64,000 bases of DNA from Pseudomonas sp. J452 (GCF_024666525.1 NZ_CP088294.1:1984001-2048000); one strand, 5' to 3'; counted from the stretch's first letter, positions 48,510-63,127 are shown. Program-made: numbers and translations. The notes: generated by a model not told the origin, from the sequence alone.

Positions 48510-48566
48510 GACAGGGCTCCTCCAGTGGGCGGTGTCAGCAGTATAGGAGTCTTGCGGCGATCTGCT

Positions 48567-48870
48567 GTGCTGGCGATTGCCGAGGCCAGCCATAACGCGG
48601 TGCTGCTGCACACCATTCGCGGCCTGTTCGACCTGCTCAAGCGCAACGTGGTGACCAATATCGGCGGCATGTACGCCCAGCGCGAGGACGCCCGCAGCAT
48701 GCTGATCAATCAGCACCGGGCGCTGTTCGAGGCAATCATTGAGAGGGCAGGCGGAAGAGGCGCGAAGCCTGTCCATCCGGCATATCGATTATGTGCAGGA
48801 AGTGCTGGCAGATGTGCAGCTGGAAGCGCAGCGTCGGGCGCGGGCGCAGCGGCGGTGGCGGTCAAACCGT
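48567..48870 (+). pseudogene. Remnant of a GntR-family regulator (FCD C-terminal domain)
   Basis: One frame reads LAIAEASHNAVLLHTIRGLF then DLLKRNVVTNIGGMYAQRED and INQHRALFEAII. Near 48741-48747 the match jumps to the next frame, GQAEEARSLSIRHIDYVQEV then LADVQLEAQRRARAQRRW. Together these form the end of an FCD effector domain of FadR/LldR-type regulators. The winged-helix N-terminus is missing, so it is both truncated and frameshifted. P. aeruginosa has an intact FCD regulator (PA4769) next to smpB, which makes this a decayed version in the expected place. Confidence 0.75.
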
Positions 48871-48929
48871 AGGGTGCGCTGTGCGCACCAAGGCCCCATG
48901 TGGGCTTTCAGGTGCGCGCGGCGCACCCT
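48871..48929. repeat. Nested inverted repeats downstream of smpB
   Basis: AGGGTGCGC (48871-48879) pairs with GCGCACCCT (48921-48929); an inner hairpin GGTGCGC/GCGCACC lies at 48873-48889 and further GGTGCGC copies follow. Looks like a dispersed intergenic repeat of the GTAGGGTGCGC type; it may end transcription from smpB. Confidence 0.5.
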
Positions 48930-48941
48930 GTGGACGGCTTC

Positions 48942-49424
48942 TTAGTCGTCCTTGCCCTTGGTGCGCATGGCGCGTTGCACTTCGCGGTCGGCGTCGCGTT
49001 CTTTCTCGGTATGACGCTTGTCGAAGTCCTTCTTGCCCTTGGCCAGGGCGATCTCGCACTTGATCAGGTGCGCCTTCCAGTAGATCGACAGGGCCACGCA
49101 GGTGTAGCCCTTCTGCTGTACCGAGCCGAACAGCTTGTCCAGCTCGCGCTTGTTTAGCAGCAGCTTGCGCGTGCGTGTCGGGTCGGCGATGACGTGGGTG
49201 CTGGCGGCCTTCAATGGGGTGATGTGGCAACCCATCAGCCAGGCTTCGTCATCCTTGAGCAGCACGTAACTATCGACCAATTGCGCCTTGCCGGCGCGCA
49301 GGCTCTTCACTTCCCAGCCGGACAGAACCAGGCCGGCCTCGAACTTGTGTTCGACGAAATAGTCATGCAGCGCTTTTTTATTCTGCGCGATGGTCCCCGT
49401 AGGGTGTTTCTTTTGCTTAGCCAT
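48942..49424 (-). CDS. smpB: SsrA-binding protein SmpB
   Basis: A 160-residue protein: [58 protein letters not shown] OB fold and a Lys/Arg-rich tail ([20 protein letters not shown]) that enters the decoding centre. It recruits tmRNA, encoded at 44739, to stalled ribosomes. The ATG at 49424 is the conserved start. It is divergent from ratA, the usual gammaproteobacterial arrangement. Confidence 0.96.
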   Translation of the reverse strand: MAKQKKHPTGTIAQNKKALHDYFVEHKFEAGLVLSGWEVKSLRAGKAQLVDSYVLLKDDEAWLMGCHITPLKAASTHVIADPTRTRKLLLNKRELDKLFGSVQQKGYTCVALSIYWKAHLIKCEIALAKGKKDFDKRHTEKERDADREVQRAMRTKGKDD

Positions 49425-49572
49425 AGGCGCGGCATTATAGGGAGTCGGCGCGGTGCTGGCGACAGCCTGTGCTTGAGGGGGCAGGGTGAATTCCGCACAA
49501 TGCGCGCTTTCCGGCGGTTGGCCAGGCATTTTGTCGTGACCTGCCGCGATGCAGTACTCGAAGTGAGAGTCG

Positions 49573-50007
49573 ATGAGCACGCGAATCCAACGCTCGGCGC
49601 TGCTGCCTTACCCGGCGCAGGCGCTTTACGATCTGGTCAACGATGTGGCCAGTTATCCGCAGTTTCTGCCCTGGTGCTCGGCCTCCGAAGTGCTGCTCGC
49701 CAGCGACAGCGTGATGCGGGCGAGCCTGACGGTGGCCAAGGGTTCGCTGAGTCAGCGCTTCATGACCCGCAACAATCTGGTGCCGGGCAAATCCATCGAA
49801 ATGCAGCTGGAAGAAGGACCGTTTACCCAGTTGCAGGGCGTGTGGGAGTTCAAGTCCCTGGGCGACAAGGCCTGCAAGATCAGCCTGGACATGACCTTCG
49901 ATTACGCCGGGCCGCTGGTGCGGGCTACGCTTGGGCCATTGTTCAATCAGGCGGCCAATACCCTGGTCGATGCCTTCTGCCAGCGAGCCAAGCAACTCTA
50001 TGGATAA
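49573..50007 (+). CDS. ratA: RatA-family START/coenzyme Q-binding protein
   Basis: A 144-residue SRPBCC-fold protein: [77 protein letters not shown]. coli RatA was described as blocking 70S assembly; COQ10-type relatives bind ubiquinone, so its role here could be either. It overlaps rnfH by 8 bp, the conserved ratA-rnfH pair. Confidence 0.92.
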   Translation: MSTRIQRSALLPYPAQALYDLVNDVASYPQFLPWCSASEVLLASDSVMRASLTVAKGSLSQRFMTRNNLVPGKSIEMQLEEGPFTQLQGVWEFKSLGDKACKISLDMTFDYAGPLVRATLGPLFNQAANTLVDAFCQRAKQLYG

Positions 50008-50320
50008 GCCGAATATCTTCGTCGAGGTGGTGTATGCCCTGGCGGACAAGCAGAAACTTCTGCGCCTGAGCGTGCCGGCCGGCACTACGGTGCGTGAGGT
50101 GGCATTGCGTTCGGGCCTGGATGCGCACTTTGCCGATCTGGATCTGGCTACCAGCCCGCTGGGCATCTTTGGCAAGGCCGTGGCCAAGCCGGAAGAGCGC
50201 TTGATCGAGGAGGGCGAGCGGGTGGAAATCTATCGTCCCCTGATCGCTGACCCGAAAGAAGTGCGCAAGCAGCGTGCGGCCAAGGCGGCGCAGGCCAAGG
50301 CGGCCGAGCAAGGCGAATAG
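50000..50320 (+). CDS. rnfH: RnfH family protein (UPF0125)
   Basis: A 106-residue ubiquitin-like protein: NIFVEVVYALADKQKLLRLSVPAGTTVREVALRSGL, LGIFGKAVAKPEERLIEEGERVEIYRPLIADPKE, then a basic Ala/Lys tail. The family is paired with ratA but its function is not known. The ATG at 50000 lies within the ratA end. A terminator follows. Confidence 0.92.
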   Translation: MDKPNIFVEVVYALADKQKLLRLSVPAGTTVREVALRSGLDAHFADLDLATSPLGIFGKAVAKPEERLIEEGERVEIYRPLIADPKEVRKQRAAKAAQAKAAEQGE

Positions 50321-50335
50321 TTTCGCGCAGATATG

Positions 50336-50363
50336 AAAAAGCCCGGTCAGACCGGGCTTTTTT
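50336..50363. terminator. Terminator between rnfH and bamE
   Basis: AAAAAGCCCGGTC and GACCGGGCTTTTTT form a long stem shared by the two convergent genes. Confidence 0.9.
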
Positions 50364-50374
50364 GTGCCTGCAGA

Positions 50375-50890
50375 TTACTGCGGCGTGGCTTCCAGCGGCT
50401 CCGGGATCGGCACCGGTACGGGTTCGGCGGCATCCACTTCGCGCTGGATCTGTTCCAGCAGCGAGCCTGGCTTGGCCGGCTCTTCGCTCTGGGTTTGTGG
50501 CGTGGCGGTGGTGGTCGGCGCGCCATCTTCACCGAGGATCGCCTGGTCACGGCTGACACCTGGCATGAAGTCACCGGCCAGGCCGATCAGTTGGTCATCG
50601 CTGCCGAACATCAGGCTGACACGCTCCTGATAACGCTGACGGCCACCCGGCTGGATGCTGTACAGATAATCCCAGCGACTGGCGTGGAAAGTGTCGGTGA
50701 TCAGCGGGTTGCCCATGATAAACCGCACTTGACGACGGGTCATTCCGGGCTTCAACTGGTCTATCATGTCCTGCGTTACGACATTGCCCTGCTGGATGTC
50801 GATTTTATAAACCCCGGGAAATGAACAACCGGCGAGTGCGAGCAGACTCACGAGGGTGAGGCTGGACAGCAAGAGCTTGGTGTTTTGCAT
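50375..50890 (-). CDS. bamE: Outer membrane assembly lipoprotein BamE (OmlA)
   Basis: A 171-residue lipoprotein: [22 protein letters not shown], lipobox LAGC. The SmpA/OmlA fold shows [50 protein letters not shown]. The C-terminal 60 residues are a Pro/Thr/Glu-rich extension. It belongs to the Bam complex, which inserts outer membrane beta-barrels. It is divergent from fur across a 97-bp gap, as in P. aeruginosa. Confidence 0.93.
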   Translation of the reverse strand: MQNTKLLLSSLTLVSLLALAGCSFPGVYKIDIQQGNVVTQDMIDQLKPGMTRRQVRFIMGNPLITDTFHASRWDYLYSIQPGGRQRYQERVSLMFGSDDQLIGLAGDFMPGVSRDQAILGEDGAPTTTATPQTQSEEPAKPGSLLEQIQREVDAAEPVPVPIPEPLEATPQ

Positions 50891-50987
50891 CGGTGGGTGA
50901 CTTCCACTATCTTGGCTGGGCAAAGTAAACCCCGATCATACCCGCATAAACGGAAGCTGCGAAGCAGCAACCTAGAGAAAGCTGACC

Positions 50988-51398
50988 ATGGTTGAAAATA
51001 GCGAACTGCGCAAAGCCGGCCTCAAAGTAACCCTGCCGCGCGTGAAGATCCTGCAAATGCTCGACTCGGCCACTTCCGGCCAGCGTCACATGAGTGCGGA
51101 AGATGTCTACAAGGCTCTGATGGAGGCGGGCGAGGACGTCGGCCTAGCGACCGTGTACCGGGTGCTGACCCAGTTCGAGGCCGCGGGCTTGGTCGAGCGG
51201 CACAACTTCGACGGCGGTCATGCCGTGTTCGAGCTGGCCGATGGCGGTCATCACGACCACATGGTTTGCGTCGATAGCGGCGAGGTCATCGAGTTCTTCG
51301 ATCCGGAGATCGAGAAGCTGCAGAAAGAGATCGTCAAGCAGCATGGCTTCGAGCTGGTCGACCACAACCTGGTGCTGTACGTACGCAAGAAGAAGTAA
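50988..51398 (+). CDS. fur: Ferric uptake regulator Fur
   Basis: A 136-residue Fur: MVENSELRKAGLKVTLPRVKILQML (winged helix), AEDVYKALMEAGEDVGLATVYRVLTQFEAAGLV, and metal sites HHDHMVCVDSGEVIEFFDPEIE. It has one Cys only, as in the P. aeruginosa protein, so no structural Cys4 zinc. It is the expected repressor of the Fur-box-like site at 10592. Divergent from bamE; convergent with recN at a shared terminator. Confidence 0.97.
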   Translation: MVENSELRKAGLKVTLPRVKILQMLDSATSGQRHMSAEDVYKALMEAGEDVGLATVYRVLTQFEAAGLVERHNFDGGHAVFELADGGHHDHMVCVDSGEVIEFFDPEIEKLQKEIVKQHGFELVDHNLVLYVRKKK

Positions 51399-51414
51399 GT
51401 ACGCCAGAGTCGAC

Positions 51415-51443
51415 AAAAAGGCGCCCCGCGGGGCGCCTTTTTT
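51415..51443. terminator. Bidirectional terminator between fur and recN
   Basis: AAAAAGGCGCCCC and GGGGCGCCTTTTTT form a perfect stem around CG, between convergent genes. Confidence 0.92.
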
Positions 51444-51457
51444 CATGCGCGCGATAT

Positions 51458-53131
51458 TCAGCTCTGTGCGCTGGTGACCATCTTGCGCGCGTGCTGCAGG
51501 GACTCTTCGGTCAGGTCGAGGCCGCCGAGCATGCGCGCCACTTCCTCGACCCGTTGGGCGGTATCCAGGGTCGCTACAGCGGTGCGGGTTTCTTCGCTGC
51601 CGCGCTGCTTGTGCACGAACAGGTGCTGGTGCCCCTGCGCCGCTACTTGCGGCAGGTGGGTGACGGTCAGTACCTGGCCGCGCTCGCCGAGGCGGCGCAG
51701 CAGCTGGCCGACCACTTCGGCAGTGGGGCCGCCGATGCCGACGTCGACTTCATCGAATACCAGGGTCGGTACGCGCGAGGTCTGTGCGGTGATCACCTGG
51801 ATGGCCAGGCTGATACGCGACAGTTCACCGCCGGAGGCGACTTTGGCCAGAGACTTCAGCGGCTGACCGGGGTTGGCGCTGACCAGAAATTCGACCTGTT
51901 CCAGGCCATAAGGCTGCGGCTCTTCGGCGCTGCTGCCCTGCAGTTGAATGCTGAAGCGCCCGCCGGGCATGCCTAGGCTCTGCATCTCGATCTGCACGGC
52001 ATCGGCCAGGCGCTTGGCGGCCTGCTGGCGCAGTTCGCTCAGCTCACTGGCCTTTTCCTGGTAATGACGGGCGTAGGCCGCCAGTTCTTCGGCCAGGCGT
52101 TCGCTGGCCTGGTCGTCGGCATTCAGGCCTTCCAGTTCTTCCAGCAGACGCTGCTGCAGCTCGCCGAGTTCGGTGGGCTGGATGCGGTGTTTGCGTGCCA
52201 GGGTGTAGATGGTGTCGAGGCGTTCTTCGAGGATCTGCTGGCGCTGGGGGTCGGCGTCGAAGTGGTCGATAAAGCGGTTCAGTTCGCCGACCGCTTCCTC
52301 GACCTGGATCTGCGCGCTGGCCAGCAGGTTGCTGGCTTCGCCAAGCGCGCCGGGCTGGCTGCTGAATGCGCCCAGGCGGTTGAGGCTGGCGGTCAGGGCT
52401 GACAGCACGTTGCCGGCATCGCTTTCGCTGCACAGGTCGAGCACCTGGCGGCAGGCGCCGAGCAGCTGTTCGGCGTTGCTCAGGGTCTTGTGTTCCTGTT
52501 CCAGCTGTTCTAGTTCGTTGTCGCCGAGGGTCAGGTTCTCCAGCTCTTCCAGCTGATAGCTGAGCAGTTGGTGGCGGGCGCGCTGCTCGTCGCTGGTCGA
52601 GGTCAGGCGCTGCAGCTCCTGGCGGGTCTGGCGCCAGCGCTGGGCGGCCAGCTGCACCTGGCGCGCCAGCTCCTGGCTGCCGGCATATTCGTCGAGCAGG
52701 CGGCGGTGGGTGTCCGGCTTGAGCAGCGACTGATGCTCGTGCTGGCTGTGGATGTCGATCAGCAGCTCGCCGAGGGCCTTGAGGTCACCCAGTGGGCAAG
52801 GTGCGCCATTGATATAGCCGCGCGAGCGGCCTTCGCTGGTGATCACCCGACGCAGGATGCACGGCCCGTCGTTATCCAGATCGCGTTCGCTGAGCCAGGT
52901 GCGCGCCTCGGGAATGTCGTCCAGATCGAAGCTGGCGAGGATGTCCGCCTTGTCTGCGCCGGGGCGCACTACGCCGCTGTCAGCACGATCGCCAAGGGCC
53001 AGGCCGAGGGCGTCGAGCATGATCGACTTGCCGGCGCCGGTCTCGCCGGTGATCACCGACATGCCGCGGGCCAGTTCCAGATCCAGGTGTTCGACGATGG
53101 CGTAGTTGTGTACGGACAGGTGCGCCAGCAT
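51458..53131 (-). CDS. recN: DNA repair protein RecN
   Basis: A 557-residue SMC-like ATPase for double-strand break repair. Walker A GETGAGKSIMLDAL (about 33), coiled-coil arms (about 155-370), signature SGGELSRISLAIQVI and Walker B LVFDEVDVGIGG. The start at 53131 (MLAHLSVHNYAIV) is the family start; an in-frame ATG five codons upstream is the alternative. A LexA box lies about 160 bp upstream, consistent with SOS induction. Confidence 0.96.
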   Translation of the reverse strand: MLAHLSVHNYAIVEHLDLELARGMSVITGETGAGKSIMLDALGLALGDRADSGVVRPGADKADILASFDLDDIPEARTWLSERDLDNDGPCILRRVITSEGRSRGYINGAPCPLGDLKALGELLIDIHSQHEHQSLLKPDTHRRLLDEYAGSQELARQVQLAAQRWRQTRQELQRLTSTSDEQRARHQLLSYQLEELENLTLGDNELEQLEQEHKTLSNAEQLLGACRQVLDLCSESDAGNVLSALTASLNRLGAFSSQPGALGEASNLLASAQIQVEEAVGELNRFIDHFDADPQRQQILEERLDTIYTLARKHRIQPTELGELQQRLLEELEGLNADDQASERLAEELAAYARHYQEKASELSELRQQAAKRLADAVQIEMQSLGMPGGRFSIQLQGSSAEEPQPYGLEQVEFLVSANPGQPLKSLAKVASGGELSRISLAIQVITAQTSRVPTLVFDEVDVGIGGPTAEVVGQLLRRLGERGQVLTVTHLPQVAAQGHQHLFVHKQRGSEETRTAVATLDTAQRVEEVARMLGGLDLTEESLQHARKMVTSAQS

Positions 53132-53291
53132 GGAGATCGCTCCCAAAAGTTAACGGTCCAAAGCCTGCTGCGCGTCGGCCATGCGGCGTTGAAACTGGGC
53201 CCGGGCTGCTCATTTACCTTTCGTAAACTCCGCGCCCTCGCCCACTTTCGCCTTGCCTGACTCTAGCTCGCGAGGCTTTGAGCTTTTTGTG

Positions 53292-53307
53292 CTGTCTATT
53301 TATACAG
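53292..53307 (-). promoter_or_regulatory. LexA (SOS) box of recN
   Basis: CTGTCTATTTATACAG fits CTGT-N8-ACAG exactly. It lies between divergent recN and grpE. It is nearest to recN's predicted promoter on the minus strand. Confidence 0.85.
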
Positions 53308-53333
53308 TGTTTTGTTTTGTCCTGACAATAACC

Positions 53334-53361
53334 CTTGAAAGCCTGTGTTTGGGCCCCATAT
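53334..53361 (+). promoter_or_regulatory. Sigma-32 heat-shock promoter of grpE
   Basis: CTTGAAA (53334-53340), 13 bp, CCCCATAT (53354-53361): a near-perfect RpoH promoter, 52 bp before the grpE start. Confidence 0.92.
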
Positions 53362-53413
53362 AGGCGGAAGAAACGCGGGCCATGACCCGCTGGCGTATTG
53401 ATAGGAGGACCCA

Positions 53414-53971
53414 ATGGCTGACGAACAGACTCTCGACCCACAGAATCCGCAGGACAATCCGGCACCCGAGGGGGCGTTTGGCGAGGATCTGATTGCCCGT
53501 GTGCAATCGCTCGAAGAGCAGCTGGCTGCTGCGCAGGATCAGTCTCTGCGTGTGGCTGCCGACCTGCAGAACGTGCGCCGCCGTGCCGAGCAGGATGTCG
53601 AGAAGGCGCACAAGTTCGCCCTGGAAAAGTTTGCCAACGACCTGCTGCCGGTGGTCGACAGCCTGGAGCGCGGCCTGGAGCTGTCCAGCCCCAGCGATGA
53701 GGCGATCAAGGCCGTGCGTGAAGGCATGGAGCTGACCCTCAAGCTGTTCCACGACACCCTCAAGCGTTACCAGCTGGAAGCGGTCGATCCGCACGGTGTG
53801 CCGTTCAACCCGGAGCACCACCAGGCAATGGCCATGGAAGAAAGCACCCATGTCGAGCCGAACTCCGTGCTCAAGGTGTTCCAGAAGGGCTACCTGCTCA
53901 ATGGTCGCCCTGCTGCGCCCGGCCATGGTCGTGGTCAGCAAGGCGCCGAGCGCGCCGCTGCCGTCGATTGA
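53414..53971 (+). CDS. grpE: Nucleotide exchange factor GrpE
   Basis: A 185-residue protein: an acidic disordered N-terminus ([20 protein letters not shown]), a long coiled coil (about 30-90: [20 protein letters not shown]), [36 protein letters not shown], and a C-terminal beta domain with [16 protein letters not shown]. It releases ADP from DnaK. It leads the grpE-dnaK-dnaJ cluster behind a sigma-32 promoter. Confidence 0.96.
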   Translation: MADEQTLDPQNPQDNPAPEGAFGEDLIARVQSLEEQLAAAQDQSLRVAADLQNVRRRAEQDVEKAHKFALEKFANDLLPVVDSLERGLELSSPSDEAIKAVREGMELTLKLFHDTLKRYQLEAVDPHGVPFNPEHHQAMAMEESTHVEPNSVLKVFQKGYLLNGRPAAPGHGRGQQGAERAAAVD

Positions 53972-53979
53972 CGAGCAGG

Positions 53980-54007
53980 CTTGAAATCCGGGGCATAGGC
54001 CCCATCT
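53980..54007 (+). promoter_or_regulatory. Sigma-32 heat-shock promoter of dnaK
   Basis: CTTGAAA (53980-53986), 13 bp, CCCCATCT (54000-54007), located 90 bp before dnaK, so dnaK has its own heat-shock promoter besides that of grpE. Confidence 0.9.
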
Positions 54008-54096
54008 ATTAGTACAAGCGATTTAGTGCTGGCGCGGCCAAGCCAATCTATGGGCCGCGCAACCAAGGTTATAGACACAGTTTCGGGAGAGTAAAA

Positions 54097-56013
54097 ATGG
54101 GCAGAATCATCGGTATCGACCTGGGGACTACCAACTCCTGCGTCGCCATTCTGGAAAACGGTAGCGTCAAGGTCATCGAAAACGCCGAAGGCGCGCGTAC
54201 CACGCCGTCCATCATTGCCTACGCCAACGACGGCGAGATCCTGGTCGGTCAGGCTGCCAAGCGCCAGGCCGTGACCAACCCGCACAACACCCTGTACGCG
54301 GTGAAGCGCCTGATCGGTCGCCGCTTCGACGAAGACGTGGTGCAGAAAGACATCAAGATGGTCCCCTACAAAATCGCCAAGGCCGACAACGGTGACGCCT
54401 GGGTCGAAGTGAAGGGCCAGAAAATGGCACCGCCGCAGATCTCCGCGGAAGTGCTGAAGAAGATGAAGAAGACCGCCGAAGACTATCTCGGCGAGCCGGT
54501 CACCGAAGCGGTGATCACAGTTCCTGCGTATTTCAACGACAGCCAGCGCCAGGCCACCAAAGACGCCGGCCGCATCGCCGGTCTCGAGGTCAAGCGCATC
54601 ATCAACGAGCCGACCGCGGCTGCGCTGGCCTACGGCATGGACAAGGGCAAGGGCGACCACACCGTGATCGTCTATGACCTGGGTGGCGGTACCTTCGACG
54701 TGTCGGTGATCGAGATCGCCGAAGTCGACGGCGAGCACCAGTTCGAAGTGCTGGCCACCAACGGTGACACCTTCCTCGGTGGTGAGGACTTCGACATTCG
54801 CCTGATCGACTACCTTGTCGACGAATTCAAGAAAGAGTCCGGCATCGACCTGAAAGGCGATCCGCTGGCCATGCAGCGCCTGAAAGAGTCCGCCGAGAAG
54901 GCCAAGATCGAGCTGTCGTCCGCGCAGCAGACTGACGTCAACCTGCCGTACATCACGGCCGATGCCAGCGGTCCGAAGCACCTCAACGTGAAGATTTCCC
55001 GCGCCAAGCTGGAAGCCCTGGTTGAAGAGCTGGTCACCCGTACCATCGAGCCGTGCCGCATCGCCCTGAAGGACTCCGGTCTGGACGTTGGCAGCATCGA
55101 CGAAGTGATCCTGGTTGGCGGTCAGACCCGCATGCCGCTGGTGCAGCAGAAGGTTGCCGAGTTCTTCGGTAAAGAAGCGCGCAAGGACGTCAACCCGGAC
55201 GAAGCCGTAGCCATCGGTGCTGCGATTCAGGGCGCCGTTCTGGCTGGCGACGTCAAGGACGTGCTGCTGCTCGACGTATCGCCGCTGACCCTGGGTATCG
55301 AAACCATGGGCGGCGTGATGACGGCGCTGATCGAGAAGAACACCACCATCCCGACCAAGAAGTCGCAGGTCTTCTCCACCGCCGACGACAACCAGGGCGC
55401 AGTGACCATTCACGTGCTGCAGGGCGAGCGCAAGCAAGCCGCGCAGAACAAGTCGCTGGGCAAGTTCGACTTGGCCGAGATTCCGCCGGCTCCGCGTGGC
55501 GTGCCGCAGATCGAAGTGACCTTCGACATCGACGCCAACGGCATCCTGCATGTCGGCGCCAAAGACAAGGCCACCGGCAAGCAGCAGTCCATCGTGATCA
55601 AGGCCAACTCCGGTCTGTCCGAGGAAGAAATCGAGCAGATGGTGCGTGACGCCGAGGCCAACGCCGAGGAAGACCGCAAGTTCGAAGAGCTGGTCACTGC
55701 GCGTAACCAGGGCGATGGTCTGGTGCACGCCACCCGCAAGATGATCACCGAAGCCGGCGACAAGGCCACGGCTGACGAGAAAGCGGCCATCGAGAAGGCG
55801 CTGGGCGAGCTGGAAGTTGCCGTCAAGGGCGACGACAAGGCGGCCATCGAAGCGAAGATGAACGCGCTGTCCGAAGTCACTGCTCCGCTGGCGCAGAAGA
55901 TGTATGCCGAACAGCCGCAGCCGGGTGCTGCAGCTCAGGGTGCAGACCAGGCTCAGGACGCGGCCGACGATGTTGTCGATGCCGAGTTCGAAGAGGTCAA
56001 GGACAACAAGTAA
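54097..56013 (+). CDS. dnaK: Chaperone Hsp70 DnaK
   Basis: A 638-residue Hsp70: [18 protein letters not shown], phosphate loop [34 protein letters not shown] linker motif, interdomain linker [16 protein letters not shown] (about 388), and C-terminal lid ending in the EEVKDNK type EEV tail. It folds nascent and heat-damaged proteins with DnaJ and GrpE. GGGAG precedes the ATG. Confidence 0.99.
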   Translation: MGRIIGIDLGTTNSCVAILENGSVKVIENAEGARTTPSIIAYANDGEILVGQAAKRQAVTNPHNTLYAVKRLIGRRFDEDVVQKDIKMVPYKIAKADNGDAWVEVKGQKMAPPQISAEVLKKMKKTAEDYLGEPVTEAVITVPAYFNDSQRQATKDAGRIAGLEVKRIINEPTAAALAYGMDKGKGDHTVIVYDLGGGTFDVSVIEIAEVDGEHQFEVLATNGDTFLGGEDFDIRLIDYLVDEFKKESGIDLKGDPLAMQRLKESAEKAKIELSSAQQTDVNLPYITADASGPKHLNVKISRAKLEALVEELVTRTIEPCRIALKDSGLDVGSIDEVILVGGQTRMPLVQQKVAEFFGKEARKDVNPDEAVAIGAAIQGAVLAGDVKDVLLLDVSPLTLGIETMGGVMTALIEKNTTIPTKKSQVFSTADDNQGAVTIHVLQGERKQAAQNKSLGKFDLAEIPPAPRGVPQIEVTFDIDANGILHVGAKDKATGKQQSIVIKANSGLSEEEIEQMVRDAEANAEEDRKFEELVTARNQGDGLVHATRKMITEAGDKATADEKAAIEKALGELEVAVKGDDKAAIEAKMNALSEVTAPLAQKMYAEQPQPGAAAQGADQAQDAADDVVDAEFEEVKDNK

Positions 56014-56035
56014 GCCACGGCTTGCTTCCGTTCCA

Positions 56036-56062
56036 GCCTGCCGAAGCCTGGCTTCGGCAGGC
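56036..56062. other. Intercistronic hairpin between dnaK and dnaJ
   Basis: GCCTGCCGAAG (56036-56046) pairs with CTTCGGCAGGC (56052-56062). No T-tract follows, so it may lower or protect the dnaJ part of the message rather than stop transcription. Confidence 0.6.
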
Positions 56063-56073
56063 GCGATTCGCCG

Positions 56074-56093
56074 CGCGGGAGCTTGCTCCCGCG
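56074..56093. repeat. REP-type palindrome between dnaK and dnaJ
   Basis: CGCGGGAGCTTGCTCCCGCG is a perfect 20-base palindrome, of the GCGGGAGC-type REP sequence found in many Pseudomonas intergenic regions. Only one copy occurs in the window. Confidence 0.7.
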
Positions 56094-56133
56094 TTGGCGT
56101 GTCTGGAGCAGACGAATTTAAAGGTGTTGATGT

Positions 56134-58075
<1,942 letters not shown>

Positions 58076-58082
58076 CATAGCG

Positions 58083-58111
58083 TTTCGGTCCATCCTGGCG
58101 GTGGACCGAAA
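58083..58111. terminator. Hairpin after dapB
   Basis: TTTCGGTCCA (58083-58092) pairs with TGGACCGAAA (58102-58111), just after the dapB stop. The T-tract on the + strand is weak, so its strength is unclear. Confidence 0.55.
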
Positions 58112-58165
58112 AGGCGTTTTCCTGTAAGCTTCCTGCTTTAGTGTGTCCACTAAAAGTAACGCAGA

Positions 58166-58249
58166 ATGAATCAGATAAAGAAGCGGGGTGACGGTCAATA
58201 CGTCATCCCGCTTTTTTACAACCTGCGTTTGTGCAAGTTTCAGATCTAA
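58166..58249 (+). CDS. Probable carAB leader peptide (27 aa)
   Basis: A short frame starts ATG at 58166 with [17 protein letters not shown], continues [10 protein letters not shown] and ends TAA at 58247-58249, one base before the carA ribosome site. It runs across the hairpin at 58180-58217. A CTT-TTT-TAC codon run lies on the U-tract. That is the design of pyrimidine-responsive attenuators; a leader ORF has been described upstream of P. aeruginosa carA. The peptide itself need not have a function. Confidence 0.65.
   Translation: MNQIKKRGDGQYVIPLFYNLRLCKFQI
58180..58217 (+). promoter_or_regulatory. Attenuator-type terminator in the carA leader
   Basis: AAGCGGGGTGACG pairs with CGTCATCCCGCTT around GTCAATA and is followed by a T-run (58212-58217), all inside the leader ORF and about 44 bp before carA. 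Consistent with conditional termination controlled by pyrimidines. Confidence 0.75.
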
Positions 58250-58260
58250 GGGAGGTCTTC

Positions 58261-59397
58261 TTGACTAAGCCAGCCATACTCGCCCTTGCCGACGGCAGCA
58301 TTTTCCGCGGTGAAGCAATCGGGGCCGACGGCCATACCATCGGTGAAGTGGTGTTCAACACCGCCATGACCGGCTATCAGGAAATCCTTACCGATCCTTC
58401 CTATGCCCAGCAAATCGTCACGCTGACCTATCCGCATATCGGCAACACCGGCACCACGCCGGAAGATGCCGAGTCCAACCGCGTGTGGGCTGCCGGCCTG
58501 ATCATTCGCGATCTGCCGTTGACCTCCAGCAACTGGCGCAACAAGCAGCCGCTGGACGAGTACCTGAAAGAGAACGGTACCGTCGCCATCGCCGGCATCG
58601 ACACCCGTCGCCTGACCCGCATCCTGCGCGAAAAGGGCTCGCAGAACGGCTGCATCCTGGCTGGTGAAGACGCCACCGAGGAAAAAGCCCTGGAGCTTGC
58701 GCGCAGCTTCCCTGGCCTGAAAGGCATGGACCTGGCCAAAGTGGTCAGCTGCACTGAGCGCTACGAGTGGCGCTCCAGTGTGTGGGAGCTGAAAACCGAC
58801 AGTCATCCGGAAATTGCCGCCAGCGAGCTGCCCTACCACGTGGTCGCCTATGACTACGGGGTCAAGGTCAACATCCTGCGCATGCTGGTCGAGCGCGGTT
58901 GCCGCCTGACCGTGGTGCCGGCGCAGACCCCGGCCAGCGACGTATTGGCGCTGAACCCGGACGGCGTGTTCCTCTCCAACGGTCCTGGCGACCCCGAGCC
59001 GTGCGATTACGCGATCCAGGCGATCAAGGAAGTGCTCAACACCGAGATTCCGGTGTTCGGCATCTGCCTCGGCCACCAGCTGCTGGCCCTGGCCTCCGGC
59101 GCCAAGACCGTGAAGATGGGCACCGGCCACCACGGCGCCAACCACCCGGTGCAGGACCTCGACAGTGGCGTGGTGATGATCACCAGCCAGAACCACGGCT
59201 TTGCCGTGGACGAGCCGAGCCTGCCGGCCAACCTGCGCGCCACCCACAAGTCGCTGTTCGACGGCACCCTGCAGGGTATCGAGCGTACCGACAAGGACGC
59301 GTTCAGCTTCCAGGGTCACCCCGAGGCGAGCCCCGGCCCGCACGATGTGGCTCCGCTGTTCGATCGCTTCATCGAAGCCATGGCCAAGCGCCGTTAA
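58261..59397 (+). CDS. carA: Carbamoyl phosphate synthetase small (glutaminase) subunit
   Basis: A 378-residue subunit supplying ammonia from glutamine to CarB. N-terminal [21 protein letters not shown], class I glutaminase with [18 protein letters not shown] and nucleophile Cys in [15 protein letters not shown] (about 261), His/Glu in [15 protein letters not shown]. The start is TTG at 58261, five bases after a strong AAGGGAGG; a longer open frame begins at 58231 but overlaps the leader. It feeds pyrimidine and arginine synthesis. carB follows after 35 bp. Confidence 0.96.
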   Translation: MTKPAILALADGSIFRGEAIGADGHTIGEVVFNTAMTGYQEILTDPSYAQQIVTLTYPHIGNTGTTPEDAESNRVWAAGLIIRDLPLTSSNWRNKQPLDEYLKENGTVAIAGIDTRRLTRILREKGSQNGCILAGEDATEEKALELARSFPGLKGMDLAKVVSCTERYEWRSSVWELKTDSHPEIAASELPYHVVAYDYGVKVNILRMLVERGCRLTVVPAQTPASDVLALNPDGVFLSNGPGDPEPCDYAIQAIKEVLNTEIPVFGICLGHQLLALASGAKTVKMGTGHHGANHPVQDLDSGVVMITSQNHGFAVDEPSLPANLRATHKSLFDGTLQGIERTDKDAFSFQGHPEASPGPHDVAPLFDRFIEAMAKRR

Positions 59398-59432
59398 GCC
59401 AGCCGACTGACCCAAGGATTCGAGTAAGAAAC

Positions 59433-62650
<3,218 letters not shown>

Positions 62651-62654
<4 letters not shown>

Positions 62655-63127
62655 CCAAATACCCCATGACCGTCCAGGGCGCTCGCGCCCTGGAGGAAGA
62701 GCACGCTCATCTGACCAAGGTGGTGCGCCCCAAGCTCAGCCAGGACATCGGTACCGCGCGTGAGCTGGGTGATCTCAAGGAAAACGCCGAATACCACGCC
62801 GCGCGCGAGCAGCAAGGCATGGTCGAGGCGCGTATTCGCGATATCGAAGGCCGCCTGCAGAATGCGGTGATCATCGATGTCACTACCATTGCCCACACCG
62901 GCAAGGTGATTTTCGGCACCACCGTCGAGATCGCCAACTGCGAGACCGACGAGAGCGTCACCTACCAGATCGTTGGTGAGGACGAGGCCGATATCAAGCT
63001 GAGCAAGATTTCCGTTGGCTCACCCATCGCCCGTGCCTTGATCGGCAAGGAGGAGGGGGATGTGGTCACGGTGAAGACGCCGAGCGGTGTGGTCGAGTAC
63101 GAGATTGTCGAAGTCCGTCATCTTTAA
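62651..63127 (+). CDS. greA: Transcription elongation factor GreA
   Basis: A 158-residue Gre factor: [33 protein letters not shown], the acidic tip [16 protein letters not shown] (Asp and Glu for cleavage), and the C-terminal FKBP-like domain ([24 protein letters not shown]). It rescues backtracked RNA polymerase. The 4-bp ATGA overlap with carB is conserved in pseudomonads. Confidence 0.98.
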
